From Nocardioidaceae bacterium (GTDB taxonomy: Bacteria > Actinomycetota > Actinomycetes > Propionibacteriales > Nocardioidaceae): 52,046 nucleotides of DNA. The DNA lies in contig JABFXA010000113.1 in assembly GCA_013361955.1 (NCBI GenBank), positions 1 through 52,046 of the forward strand, read 5' to 3'. The notes under the pieces were generated by a model that did no database searches, was not told the origin of the DNA, and was given only the letters and a program-made list of their open reading frames with translations. Positions 30,875 through 39,153 of this stretch are shown one piece after another; position 1 is the stretch's first letter, and every line of letters starts with the position of its first letter. A program made the translations under genes and the position numbers.

Positions 30875-31651
30875 CTAACGCGCCAGGTCGTCCAGCAGCA
30901 GGCTGGCGGACTCGGCGCTCGTGGGCAGCCCCTCGATCCAGACCCGGACGTCGGTGTCGCCGAGGTCGAGGTCGCCGAGGAACTCCCGCAGCAGGCCGAC
31001 CGAGGTGCCCAGGTCGGCGGAGCGCGGCACCAGGGCGCAAGCGCGGTCCAACCCGAGCCGGCCGATGGTCTGGCCGCCGGCGTACACGGCACGCATCGCC
31101 TCGGTCACCTGGACCAGCCGCAGCGCCCGGGTGAACTGGTGGCCGCGCGTCGCGGTGGCCTCGCGGAAGCCCAGCTCGACGATCACCAGCGCGTGGCTGC
31201 CCGGCACCCGGACGTCGGTGATCTCCGCGTCGCGGTAGATCTCGTCGAGGCGGGTGCGCACGTGCGCGAGGCTGGCCAGCCCGGTGAGCGGGTCCTCGCA
31301 GGAGAGGTCGTGGAGGTACTCGAGGGTGGCGTCGCTCCACGCCACCGACAGCGCCTCCGCCGCCTCGAAGTCGGGTGCTCTCCCCAGCACCAGACGGTAG
31401 GTCGTACGCAGCCCGGACAGTGCCTCTCCCAGGGCGGCACCGTCACGGGCCACGTCACGACCCACCACGGAGCAGGCCGCGATGACGTCGACAGTCCGGT
31501 GTTCCGGGGCTTCTCCCCCCAGGAGAGCTTCCCCGACCGCCTCGAAGCGTCTCGGCAGTGCCTGCCGAACCGCCTCGGGGAGGTCCCGCTCGCTGGCCGG
31601 CTGGGCCGGCGTCGCGGAGCGCCGGAAGGTGAGCGCTGAGAACATCGGCAT
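30875..31651 (-). CDS. Degenerate GGDEF-domain-like protein
   Basis: A 258-residue soluble protein. The sequence SCEDPLTGLASLAHVRTRLDEIYRDA is the usual N-terminal signature of a GGDEF (diguanylate cyclase) domain, but no GGDEF motif or metal-binding pair follows. A catalytic role is therefore unlikely; it may bind a nucleotide or only a partner protein. The N-terminal 100 residues are helical and unassigned. The ATG follows AGAGGAGG. It is divergent from the giant sigma fusion gene and shares its 327-bp control region, so a regulatory link is possible but unproven. Confidence 0.7.
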   Translation of the reverse strand: MPMFSALTFRRSATPAQPASERDLPEAVRQALPRRFEAVGEALLGGEAPEHRTVDVIAACSVVGRDVARDGAALGEALSGLRTTYRLVLGRAPDFEAAEALSVAWSDATLEYLHDLSCEDPLTGLASLAHVRTRLDEIYRDAEITDVRVPGSHALVIVELGFREATATRGHQFTRALRLVQVTEAMRAVYAGGQTIGRLGLDRACALVPRSADLGTSVGLLREFLGDLDLGDTDVRVWIEGLPTSAESASLLLDDLAR

Positions 31652-31978
31652 CGGAGAACCGACCTCCTCTGGTCACCTTGGCGTAGACGTCATCCGTGGC
31701 CTTGCAGCGATGAGACGGGCGTCCTCGGCAGGCATGACGCGGATCTGAGCACTTTTTTCGGCCGGTTCCGGGGACAGAGGTCGCCAAACGGACAAAACCG
31801 CAGGCAAATCCCGGGTTGTGACCCGGCAGAGTCGCCCGACGGCTACCTTGTTGCCAGGACAGACGCGCCCGCGGACGCGCACGCGGACACCCTTTTCCGC
31901 GTCACGAACCGGGGCTCGTTCCGTCTCCTTCCCAGGAACCGGCGGAGCCGATCCGTCGCCGCCTGAACCGGAGCCCGC
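31652..31978. other. 327-bp divergent intergenic region before the sigma fusion
   Basis: There is no credible gene here. It holds the ribosome-binding site of the minus-strand GGDEF-like gene near its left end, a run of six T (about 31753), a small hairpin CCGGGT-TGTG-ACCCGG (31811-31826), TACCTT (31844-31849) as a possible -10 for the sigma gene, and an in-frame TGA at 31964-31966 that limits the sigma start to the TTG at 31979. I could not identify a convincing ECF-type autoregulatory promoter. Confidence 0.5.
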
Positions 31979-34900
31979 TTGACCGACGTCCTGAACGACC
32001 TCGACACACCGAGCGACGCCGAGCTGATCTCGCGCGTCCGCGGTGGGGACGTCGCTGCCTACGGGGACCTCTTCGCCCGGCACAAGGACGCCGCCCAGCG
32101 GCTGGCCCGGCAGCTGGTCCGTGGCCCGGACTCCGACGACCTGGTCTCCGAGGCGTTCGCCAAGGTGCTCAGCGTGCTGCAGAGCGGTGGCGGCCCGGAC
32201 GTCGCGTTCCGCGCCTACCTGCTGACCGCCGTACGCCGGCTGCACGTCGACCGGGTCCGCTCCGGCCAGCGGCTGCAGACCACCGACGACCTGACGCCGT
32301 TCGACCCCGGGGTGCCGTTCCAGGACACGGCGGTCGCCGGCTTCGAGAGCGGCGCCGCGGCCAAGGCGTTCGCGTCGCTGCCGGAGCGCTGGCAGCTGGT
32401 GCTGTGGCACCTCGAGGTGGAGGGCCAGAAGCCGGCCGACATCGCGCCGCTGCTCGGCATGAGCGCGAACTCCGTCTCGGCGCTGGCCTACCGGGCCCGC
32501 GAGGGGCTGCGCCAGGCGTTCCTGACCATGCACATCTCCGACATCACCGAGACCGACTGCCGGTGGGTCAACGAGCACCTCGGCGCGTACGTCCGCAAGG
32601 GCCTCTCGAAGCGTGACGCCGCCAAGGTCCAGCAGCACCTCGACGGCTGCCGTCGCTGCACTGCGATGTACCTGGAGCTCAACGAGGTCAACTCCAACCT
32701 GGCCGGCATCATCGCGCCGCTGCTGCTCGGTGCAGCCGCAACCGGCTACCTCGCCTCCACGGGCGTCGGCGCCGCCGGCCTGCTCGGCGTGGTCGGACGG
32801 GTCAAGGAGTTCGTGGCCGCCAACACCGGCGCCGTGGCCGCGGGCGGTGTCGGCGCGGCCGTGGTGGCCGCAGCGGTCACCGCGATCGCGGTCGGGGGCA
32901 ACGGCGGCGGCAAGCCCGACGTGAACGCCGACGTCCCGGCCTCCATCACCACGAACGTCGCCCCGTCGACGTCCCCCGCCTCCCCGTCGACGAGCCCGTC
33001 GGCAAGCGCGTCCGCGTCGCTGTCGCCGTCGCCGTCGCCATCCCTGTCCCTGTCCCCCTCGCCGAGCAGCAGCGTCTCCGCGCTGCTGCCCTCGACCAGT
33101 CCCACCGACCTGGCGTCCGGGGAGACCCCGACCGACACCATCGCGCCGCCGCCGCCCCCGCTGGACCTGACCGGCACATCGATCAGCGACAACGGCGTGA
33201 ACCTGGTCGCCACCGCCGACCCGCTGCCGCCCGTGCTCACCGTCGACCTCGTGTCGCAGCCGTCCGGCGTCGTGTTCTCCGACACCGGCGCCTGCACCAA
33301 GGTGTCGCCCACCCAGGCGCAGTGCCTGACCGGGTCCGGCGCGGTCGGGGCCGGGCTGCCGGGCCAGGCGGTCCTCACCGCGGCGAGCACCTTCTCGACC
33401 ACGCTGTCGTTCGACCAGACCCAGGGTCCGGGCAACGCGGACGTGTCGATCTCGGTCAACGGCCAGGCGGCCTCGGGTGCCCCGCACGCCTTCAGCCGCA
33501 ACGTCGACGTGCACTTCGGGCTGGCCCAGGCCGCGTCGCGTCCGAACGACGACGGTGACAGCTACTCGGTCGACGGCAGCCTCTCGGTCGATGGGCCGCG
33601 GGCGGCCGACGTGACCGGCATCCGCTACAGCGTCAGCGGCGGCACGTTCGGCAACGGCGAGACCGACGTGGTCCGCGGCGCCGACGTCGCGAACCCGTCG
33701 TTCACGGTGGTCCCGGACAGCCAGTCCGACCCGAACGTGCACATCTCCGCGTCGCCGCAGCCGGCGTTCAACGACACCGACAGCGGCAACGACCGCGACC
33801 AGGCGAACCTGCGCCCGTACGACCTGCGGGTAGTCTCGCTGGCCCCGGAGACGCCGACCGCGAACGGCGATGACGACCAGACGTTCTCGGCCACCGTCGA
33901 TCTCGACCGCTTCCCGAACCCGGGTGCCATCGGGCTCGACGTGACGGTGCCGGACGGCGACAAGCACGGAACGCCCGTGCTGAGCGGCCACACGGTGACG
34001 TTCACGGTGAACGGCGAGGTGCGGGGCGACGTGAACCTCGACGTGTTGCTGCCCGCACGGTTCACCGACGCCAACCAGGCGGACAACGACGCGGCCCACC
34101 CGCCCGAGTTCGTCCCGTACAGGTTCGGTGTCGACGTCGACTTGAGCGACTTCGCCAAGCCGGAGGTGCTGCACCCCAGCGACCCGGACGACCGGTACAC
34201 GCTGTCCGGCCCCGCGCACGTCAGCGGCCCGGCGGCGGACGAGCTCGACACGATCACCTACCAGATCACGGGCGCGGTCTTCGACGACCCGTTCGCGACC
34301 GGTGGCGGCACGACGCTGACCCTGCCGGCGTACGAGCGCAACCCGTCGTTCACGGTCGTCCCCGACGACCCCGCCGACCCCGGCACCGCGACGCTCACCG
34401 CCGTGGTGACCGGCGACTTCGTGGAGACGGACCCGGCCGACAACAGCGCCGACATCACGCTCGCGAGGTACGACGTGCGGGTGCCGGAGGTGACCGCGAC
34501 CGAGTCCTCGGCCGACCGGCACGACCGGCAGCGGTTCACGGCCACCATCGACGACGACGGGTTCCCGGGTCACCTGGTGCTCACCGCCGAGGTGCCCGAC
34601 GGCGACACGGCGAGCAACGTCGTCCGCTACGGCAACACCGTGACGTTCACGGTGACCGGCGAGGTGCCGGGCGACGTGAACCTCGCCGCCGACCTGCCCG
34701 AGGGCTTCACCGACGCACACCACGCGAACAACCGCGCGGCCGTGCCGGCGCGCTTCACCCCGCACGACTTCGGGGTCGACGTGCACCTCCGCGGCTTCGA
34801 CGACCGGGTCCGCCCGGCGGAGAACGACCGCTACACCGTGACCGGGACCGTCGACGTCACCGGACCGGCCGCGGACGAGCTGGAGGAGATCCGCTACGCC

Positions 34901-36991
34901 GTGAGCGGCGGCGAATTCGGCACCGGCCAGGCCTCCGTCGTGCTGCCCGCGAGCGAGCGGAACCTGTCGTTCGTGGTCGTCCCCGGGGACACCCGGGACC
35001 CGCAGGTCCGGCTGACCGCGGAGCCGGTCGACCCCTGGCACGACAGCACGCCGGCGAGCGTGCGCCTCGACCTGGCGCCGTACGACGTCCGCGTCGACGA
35101 CCTGCAGGCCGTCGACCCGGTCGCGGACAGCAAGCGCAGCCAGCGGTTCACCGCGACGCTCGGGACCGACGGCTGGCCGACGCCGCAGGACCTCGACCTC
35201 ACCGTCTCGGTCCCCCGCGGCGACACCACCACGGCGCCGACGCTCCAGGCCGACGGCACCGTCACGTTCACGGTCACCGGCACGGCATCGGGCGACGTCA
35301 CGCTCACCGCCTCGCTGCCGGACGGCTGGACCGATGCGAGCGGGCTGAACAACCAGGCGATGGCCGCGTTCATCCCGCACGACTTCGGCCTGGACGTGGC
35401 CCTGGACGGGTTCCCGACCGAGGTCGTGCACCCCGGGGCCGACGACCACTACCGGTTCTCCGGTCACGTCTCGGTCACCGGCCCCGCGTCGGGTGAGCTG
35501 ACGACGCTGACCTACCTCGTGACGGGCGGCCGGTTCGTGGGCGCCGACGAGGGCAGCGACGGCCGGAAGATCACCCTGCCGGTCACCGACCACAACCCCG
35601 ACTTCACGGTCGTCCCCGACACCCCGCGCAGCCCGGGCACGGTCCGGGTGCAGCCGACCGACCTCGGCGACTACGTCGACACCGACCCCGACAACGACGT
35701 CGCCTCCGTCGACCTGGCCCGCTACGACGCGAAGGTGTTCTCGCTCGCGTCGGACCAGCCCACCGCCGACCGGGCCAACAACCAGCGCTTCGTCGCCCAG
35801 GTGGACGACGGCGGCTTCCCGGGTGAGCTGGGGCTGCGGGTGCAGGCGCCCGCCGACGACAAGGTGTCGGGCCTGACCCGCACCGGCGACCAGGTGACCT
35901 TCACGGTCACCGGCAGGACGGCCGGCGACGTCGCCCTCGAGATCTCGCTGCCGGAGGGATGGACCGACGCGAACGACGGCGACAACCAGTCGCTGGCGCC
36001 GTTCACCCCGCACGACTTCGGCGTCGACGTGGCGCTCTCCGGCTACCCGGCCGGCGTGACCCACCCGTCCACGAACGACCGCTACCTGGTCTCCGGCCAC
36101 ACCAGCGTCACCGGCCCGGCTGCCGGCGAGGTGGACACGATCACCTACCGGCTCACCGGTGCCACCTTCGACAGCCTGTTCGCCAAGGAGGGCGGCCGCG
36201 CGCTCACCCTGTCGGCCCAGGCGATGGACCCGTCGTTCACGCTGCTGCCCGACGACCCAGCCGCTCCGCACGGGGTCACGCTCACGGCGACCGCCGACGG
36301 CGAGGACTACGTCGACACCGACCCCTCCGACAACGCGGTGCCGCTGCAGCTCGCCCGCTTCGACGTCCGGGTGCTGTCGGTCGACCCCGACTCGTCGTCC
36401 GCGGACGAGTCCGGCACCCAGTCGTTCACCGCGACGATCGACGACGACGGCTTCGGTAGTGGCCTGCTGCTCACCGCGAGCGGTCCGGACGGCGACAAGG
36501 TCGGCGAGCCGGTCCGGGCCGGCGACAAGATCGTGTTCACGGTGAGCGGCAAGGTCGCGGGGCCGGTGTCCCTGCGGGCGTCGCTGCCGCAGGGCTACAC
36601 CGACGCGAACGCGTCCGACAACACCGGATCCTCCACGTTCACCCCGAAGCCGGCCGAGCCGTTGGCGTTCGCCGCTAACCCGAGGGCGACCAGGTCCGAC
36701 GGCAACGACTGGGGAGTCCGGGCGACGCTGACCGGCGCCCAGGCCGGCACGCCGATCCGGATCACGCTCGAGAGCCCGTCGACGTTCGACAGTGCCGACA
36801 CCACGGGCTGCACGATCGGCGACGGCGGCACGTCGATGACCTGCACGCCGCCTCAGGACGGCTCGTTCACGGTCGACTTCCGCGCCAAGCTGCCCGGGCT
36901 CAACGGCAAGCAACACATCGACATCGCCGCGACCCGGGCGTCCCAGCCTCCGTCGACGGCCACCTCCGAGATCGTCGAGCACGACGACTGA
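31979..36991 (+). CDS. ECF-like sigma factor fused to zinc-finger, membrane helices and five extracellular repeats
   Basis: A single 1670-residue protein. Residues about 15-90 are sigma region 2 (AYGDLFARHKDAAQRLARQL, HVDRVRSGQRL) and 135-181 region 4 (LPERWQLVLWHLEVEGQKPA, then SANSVSALAYRAREGL). Residues 218-227 hold an HX3CX2C zinc motif (His220, Cys224, Cys227) like the ZAS of anti-sigma factors. Hydrophobic stretches are at about 240-272 and 285-307, then a Ser/Pro-rich stalk (about 330-378). Outside are five tandem units of about 210 residues (starting near 509, 718, 933, 1138, 1349). A domain on each side carries one Cys pair (439/449 and 1611/1622). The start is TTG, the first possible after an in-frame stop. 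This resembles the ECF52-like membrane-tethered sigma class. Confidence 0.88.
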   Translation: MTDVLNDLDTPSDAELISRVRGGDVAAYGDLFARHKDAAQRLARQLVRGPDSDDLVSEAFAKVLSVLQSGGGPDVAFRAYLLTAVRRLHVDRVRSGQRLQTTDDLTPFDPGVPFQDTAVAGFESGAAAKAFASLPERWQLVLWHLEVEGQKPADIAPLLGMSANSVSALAYRAREGLRQAFLTMHISDITETDCRWVNEHLGAYVRKGLSKRDAAKVQQHLDGCRRCTAMYLELNEVNSNLAGIIAPLLLGAAATGYLASTGVGAAGLLGVVGRVKEFVAANTGAVAAGGVGAAVVAAAVTAIAVGGNGGGKPDVNADVPASITTNVAPSTSPASPSTSPSASASASLSPSPSPSLSLSPSPSSSVSALLPSTSPTDLASGETPTDTIAPPPPPLDLTGTSISDNGVNLVATADPLPPVLTVDLVSQPSGVVFSDTGACTKVSPTQAQCLTGSGAVGAGLPGQAVLTAASTFSTTLSFDQTQGPGNADVSISVNGQAASGAPHAFSRNVDVHFGLAQAASRPNDDGDSYSVDGSLSVDGPRAADVTGIRYSVSGGTFGNGETDVVRGADVANPSFTVVPDSQSDPNVHISASPQPAFNDTDSGNDRDQANLRPYDLRVVSLAPETPTANGDDDQTFSATVDLDRFPNPGAIGLDVTVPDGDKHGTPVLSGHTVTFTVNGEVRGDVNLDVLLPARFTDANQADNDAAHPPEFVPYRFGVDVDLSDFAKPEVLHPSDPDDRYTLSGPAHVSGPAADELDTITYQITGAVFDDPFATGGGTTLTLPAYERNPSFTVVPDDPADPGTATLTAVVTGDFVETDPADNSADITLARYDVRVPEVTATESSADRHDRQRFTATIDDDGFPGHLVLTAEVPDGDTASNVVRYGNTVTFTVTGEVPGDVNLAADLPEGFTDAHHANNRAAVPARFTPHDFGVDVHLRGFDDRVRPAENDRYTVTGTVDVTGPAADELEEIRYAVSGGEFGTGQASVVLPASERNLSFVVVPGDTRDPQVRLTAEPVDPWHDSTPASVRLDLAPYDVRVDDLQAVDPVADSKRSQRFTATLGTDGWPTPQDLDLTVSVPRGDTTTAPTLQADGTVTFTVTGTASGDVTLTASLPDGWTDASGLNNQAMAAFIPHDFGLDVALDGFPTEVVHPGADDHYRFSGHVSVTGPASGELTTLTYLVTGGRFVGADEGSDGRKITLPVTDHNPDFTVVPDTPRSPGTVRVQPTDLGDYVDTDPDNDVASVDLARYDAKVFSLASDQPTADRANNQRFVAQVDDGGFPGELGLRVQAPADDKVSGLTRTGDQVTFTVTGRTAGDVALEISLPEGWTDANDGDNQSLAPFTPHDFGVDVALSGYPAGVTHPSTNDRYLVSGHTSVTGPAAGEVDTITYRLTGATFDSLFAKEGGRALTLSAQAMDPSFTLLPDDPAAPHGVTLTATADGEDYVDTDPSDNAVPLQLARFDVRVLSVDPDSSSADESGTQSFTATIDDDGFGSGLLLTASGPDGDKVGEPVRAGDKIVFTVSGKVAGPVSLRASLPQGYTDANASDNTGSSTFTPKPAEPLAFAANPRATRSDGNDWGVRATLTGAQAGTPIRITLESPSTFDSADTTGCTIGDGGTSMTCTPPQDGSFTVDFRAKLPGLNGKQHIDIAATRASQPPSTATSEIVEHDD
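33500..36650 (+). repeat. Five about 630-bp tandem repeats within the sigma fusion gene
   Basis: Each unit begins near the (F)GVDV-L motif at 33503, 34124, 34769, 35384 and 36017, the first unit lacking the leading FG. Shared landmarks per unit include D-(D/H/R)-Y-x-(V/F/L)-(S/T)-G, V-(S/T)-G-P-A, FTVVPD, a Y-D-(V/A)-(R/K)-V joint, FTATIDDDGF, VTFTVTG and DGWTDA. Each unit looks like two beta-sandwich subdomains. Repeat DNA has diverged well beyond simple duplication. Confidence 0.9.
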
Positions 36992-36998
36992 AATCCGG

Positions 36999-37027
36999 TT
37001 CCCGCCGCGACGGCACGCACCTAGACT
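36999..37027 (+). promoter_or_regulatory. Candidate promoter of the aspS2 T-box leader
   Basis: TAGACT (37022-37027) with a weak TTCCCG 17 bp upstream. Transcription would start near 37034, giving a leader of about 210 nt, long enough for a T-box RNA. Confidence 0.45.
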
Positions 37028-37030
37028 CGC

Positions 37031-37239
37031 GGCACTGCGTCGACGGAACCGAGTAGCCGCCGGACGACGGAGCACAGAGAGCCGCCCCTGGGCTGGGAGG
37101 GTGGCGTCCGTGCCGGTGGCGAAGACACTCCCGAGCATGCGTCACGAACGAGGCCGGCCACCGTCCGGGTGCCGGTGAAGGTGTGGTGGCACCGCGAACC
37201 CCCCGTCGCCCACACCTCCTGGGGTTCCTCCAGGAGGTG
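37031..37239 (+). promoter_or_regulatory. Translational T-box riboswitch upstream of aspS2
   Basis: The T-box core GTGGTGGCACCGCG is at 37183-37196. In the antisequestrator, GGTGTGG (37180-37186) pairs with CCACACC (37210-37216) and GCG (37194-37196) with CGC (37207-37209), leaving exactly the 7-nt bulge TGGCACC (37187-37193) that binds the tRNA end. In the alternative form CACCTCCTGG (37213-37222) pairs with CCAGGAGGTG (37230-37239), burying the Shine-Dalgarno sequence. The variable base C after TGG would pair with a G discriminator, as in tRNA-Asn and tRNA-Asp. A possible lower stem GGCAC/GTGCC is at 37031-37035/37110-37114. The specifier codon was not identified with certainty. Confidence 0.88.
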
Positions 37240-37245
37240 AGAGAC

Positions 37246-38535
37246 ATGGGACGGACGATGACGGACGCGCTGGCACCCGGTGCCCGCGTGACGGTCCAGG
37301 GCTGGGTGCACCGACGGCGCACGCTGGCCGGCGTGACCTTCGTGGTGCTGCGCGACCGAACCGGGCTGGCGCAGGTGGTGGTCAAGGACCCCGCGACCAT
37401 CCGCGAGGTGGCCGGGTACGGCGAGGAGACGGTGGTCTCGGTGACCGGCACGGTCCTCGCGAACCCGGTCGCGCCCGGAGGCGTCGAGGTCGTGGACCCG
37501 AGGTTCGAGACGCTGACCGACCCGGCCGAGACACCGCCGGTGCAGCTGTGGCGGCCGACGCCGCAGGCCGGCCTGCCGACGCTGCTCGACCATGCGCCGG
37601 TGGCGCTGCGGCACCCGCGGCTCGCCGCGTCGTGGCGGCTCGCGGCGGCCAGCATGCACGGCTTCCGGTCGGCGCTGTCGGCGGCCGGGTTCACCGAGGT
37701 GCAGACCCCGAAGCTGGTCGAGATGAGCACCGAGTCGGGCGCGAACGTGTTCACCGTCGACTACTTCGGCCGGCCGGCGTACCTGGCCCAGTCGCCGCAG
37801 CTCTACAAGCAGGTGCTGGTCGGGGTGTTCGAGCGGGTCTTCGAGGTCGGGCCGGTGTTCCGCGCCGAGCAGCACGACACGTTGCGGCACGTCGCGGAGT
37901 ACGTCTCGCTCGACGCCGAGGTCGGGTTCGTGCGCGACCACCGCGACGTGATCGCGGTGCTGCGCGAGGCGCTGGCCGGGATGGTCGCGGCGGTCCGGGA
38001 GCGCGCCGCCAGCGCCGTCGGGCTGCTCGACGTACGGCTGCCGGTGGTGCCGGAGGAGATCCCGGTCGTGCACTTCCGCGACGCGCTGCGCATCGCCGGG
38101 GCGCCCCCAGACGAGCCGGACCTGGCCCCCGAGCACGAGCGCGCGCTCAGCGCCTGGGCGCTGGCCGAGCTCGGCAGCGAGCTGCTCGCCGTCGAGGGCT
38201 ACCCGATGCGGAAGCGGCCGTTCTACACGCACCCGCAGACCGTGCCGGAGCCGGACCCGCAGTGGTCGAACTCGTTCGACGTGCTGTTCCGCGGCCTCGA
38301 GCTGACGACGGGTGGGCAGCGGCTGCACCGGTACGCCGACTACCGGGCCGCGCTCGCGGCGTCCGGCCAGGACGAGGCGGCGTACGCCGGCTACCTGGAG
38401 GCGTTCCGGCACGGGATGCCGCCGCACGGCGGGTTCGCGATCGGCCTGGAGCGCTGGGTGGCGCGGCTCACCGGGGCGTCGAACATCCGCGAGGTGACGC
38501 TGTTCCCCCGCGACCTGCACCGGCTGTCTCCCTAG
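37246..38535 (+). CDS. aspS2: Aspartate--tRNA(Asp/Asn) ligase, archaeal-type
   Basis: Class II synthetase of 429 residues, the short archaeal/non-discriminating type without the bacterial GAD insertion. The N-terminal OB-fold anticodon domain is VTVQGWVHRRRTLAGVTFVVLRD. Motif 2 is FEVGPVFRAEQHDTLRHVAEY and motif 3 is GFAIGLERWVARLTG. Residues EMSTESGANVFTVDYFGRPAYLAQSPQLYKQ match the family. It likely makes Asp-tRNA-Asn for the amidotransferase route to asparagine, since actinobacteria often lack AsnRS; this is inference. ATG 37246 sits 6 bp after GGAGGTGA, which the T-box hairpin can mask. Confidence 0.93.
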   Translation: MGRTMTDALAPGARVTVQGWVHRRRTLAGVTFVVLRDRTGLAQVVVKDPATIREVAGYGEETVVSVTGTVLANPVAPGGVEVVDPRFETLTDPAETPPVQLWRPTPQAGLPTLLDHAPVALRHPRLAASWRLAAASMHGFRSALSAAGFTEVQTPKLVEMSTESGANVFTVDYFGRPAYLAQSPQLYKQVLVGVFERVFEVGPVFRAEQHDTLRHVAEYVSLDAEVGFVRDHRDVIAVLREALAGMVAAVRERAASAVGLLDVRLPVVPEEIPVVHFRDALRIAGAPPDEPDLAPEHERALSAWALAELGSELLAVEGYPMRKRPFYTHPQTVPEPDPQWSNSFDVLFRGLELTTGGQRLHRYADYRAALAASGQDEAAYAGYLEAFRHGMPPHGGFAIGLERWVARLTGASNIREVTLFPRDLHRLSP

Positions 38536-38577
38536 ACCGCACACCGGCGGAGGATGCGTGACGGGTGGGGTTGTGGG

Positions 38578-38583
38578 TAGACA
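38578..38583 (+). promoter_or_regulatory. -10 box of a leaderless promoter (DoxX gene)
   Basis: TAGACA, 6 nt before ATG 38590. Confidence 0.55.
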
Positions 38584-38589
38584 AGGGTC

Positions 38590-39123
38590 ATGACTCTCAT
38601 CCGACTCGTCGCGCGTCCGATGCTGGCCTCCACGTTCGTCTACGGCGGGATCAACGCCCTTCGGAACGCCGGCGCGCTGGCCGAGGCAGCGAAGCCCGTC
38701 AACGACGAGATCCGCGACCTGGCGGGCAAGGTCGCGCCCCAGGTGAAGGTCCCCGAGGACGACAAGACGATGGTCCGCATCAACGCCGGCGTGCACATCG
38801 TGGCGGGGCTCGCGCTGGCCACCGGCCGCGCGCCACGGCTCGCGTCGGCGGCCCTGGCCGCGACGGTGCTGCCCACGACGCTCGCGGGTCACCCGTTCTG
38901 GCAGGAGAAGGACAAGCAGGCCCGCAGCCAGCAGATGACGCACTTCTTCAAGAACCTCTCGATGCTGGGCGGGCTGGTCCTCGCCTCCGTCGACACCGAG
39001 GGACGGCCGGGCGTGGCCTGGCGTGCGCAGCACGCGGTCGGCACCGCCAAGCGCGAGGCGAAGCACCTGCGACGCGAGGCGAAGCAGCAGGCGAGGATCG
39101 CGGCGAAGAGCGTCGGGTCGTGA
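38590..39123 (+). CDS. DoxX family membrane protein
   Basis: A 177-residue protein with about four hydrophobic segments and the DoxX-type start RLVARPMLASTFVYGGINALRNAG. The central part has INAGVHIVAGLALATGRAPRLAS and HPFWQEKDKQARSQQMTHFFKNLSMLGG, a family signature. The C-terminal tail is strongly basic (KREAKHLRREAKQQARIAAK). DoxX proteins associate with thiol and redox systems in mycobacteria; here the role is unknown. It has its own leaderless promoter, so is not simply an extension of the aspS2 operon. Confidence 0.88.
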   Translation: MTLIRLVARPMLASTFVYGGINALRNAGALAEAAKPVNDEIRDLAGKVAPQVKVPEDDKTMVRINAGVHIVAGLALATGRAPRLASAALAATVLPTTLAGHPFWQEKDKQARSQQMTHFFKNLSMLGGLVLASVDTEGRPGVAWRAQHAVGTAKREAKHLRREAKQQARIAAKSVGS

Positions 39124-39140
39124 CCCCGCCGCGGCCCCGA

Positions 39141-39146
39141 TAACCT
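39141..39146 (+). promoter_or_regulatory. -10 box of a leaderless promoter (aroA)
   Basis: TAACCT, 7 nt before GTG 39154. Confidence 0.6.
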
Positions 39147-39153
39147 CGGGAGC

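Noticed and set aside
31921-31970. GGAAC ... CGTC pair as an ECF autoregulatory promoter for the sigma fusion
   Set aside because: The spacing is about 14 bp, shorter than the 16-17 bp normally needed.
32946-33179. Ser/Pro-rich low-complexity stretch as an independent gene
   Set aside because: It is the in-frame stalk of the sigma fusion protein; the antisense frame there is a shadow.
31673-37138. An 1821-codon open frame antisense to the sigma fusion gene
   Set aside because: It has no recognisable domain, is rich in Arg, Val and Gly as expected of a high-GC antisense frame, and the sense frame has clear sigma motifs and repeats.
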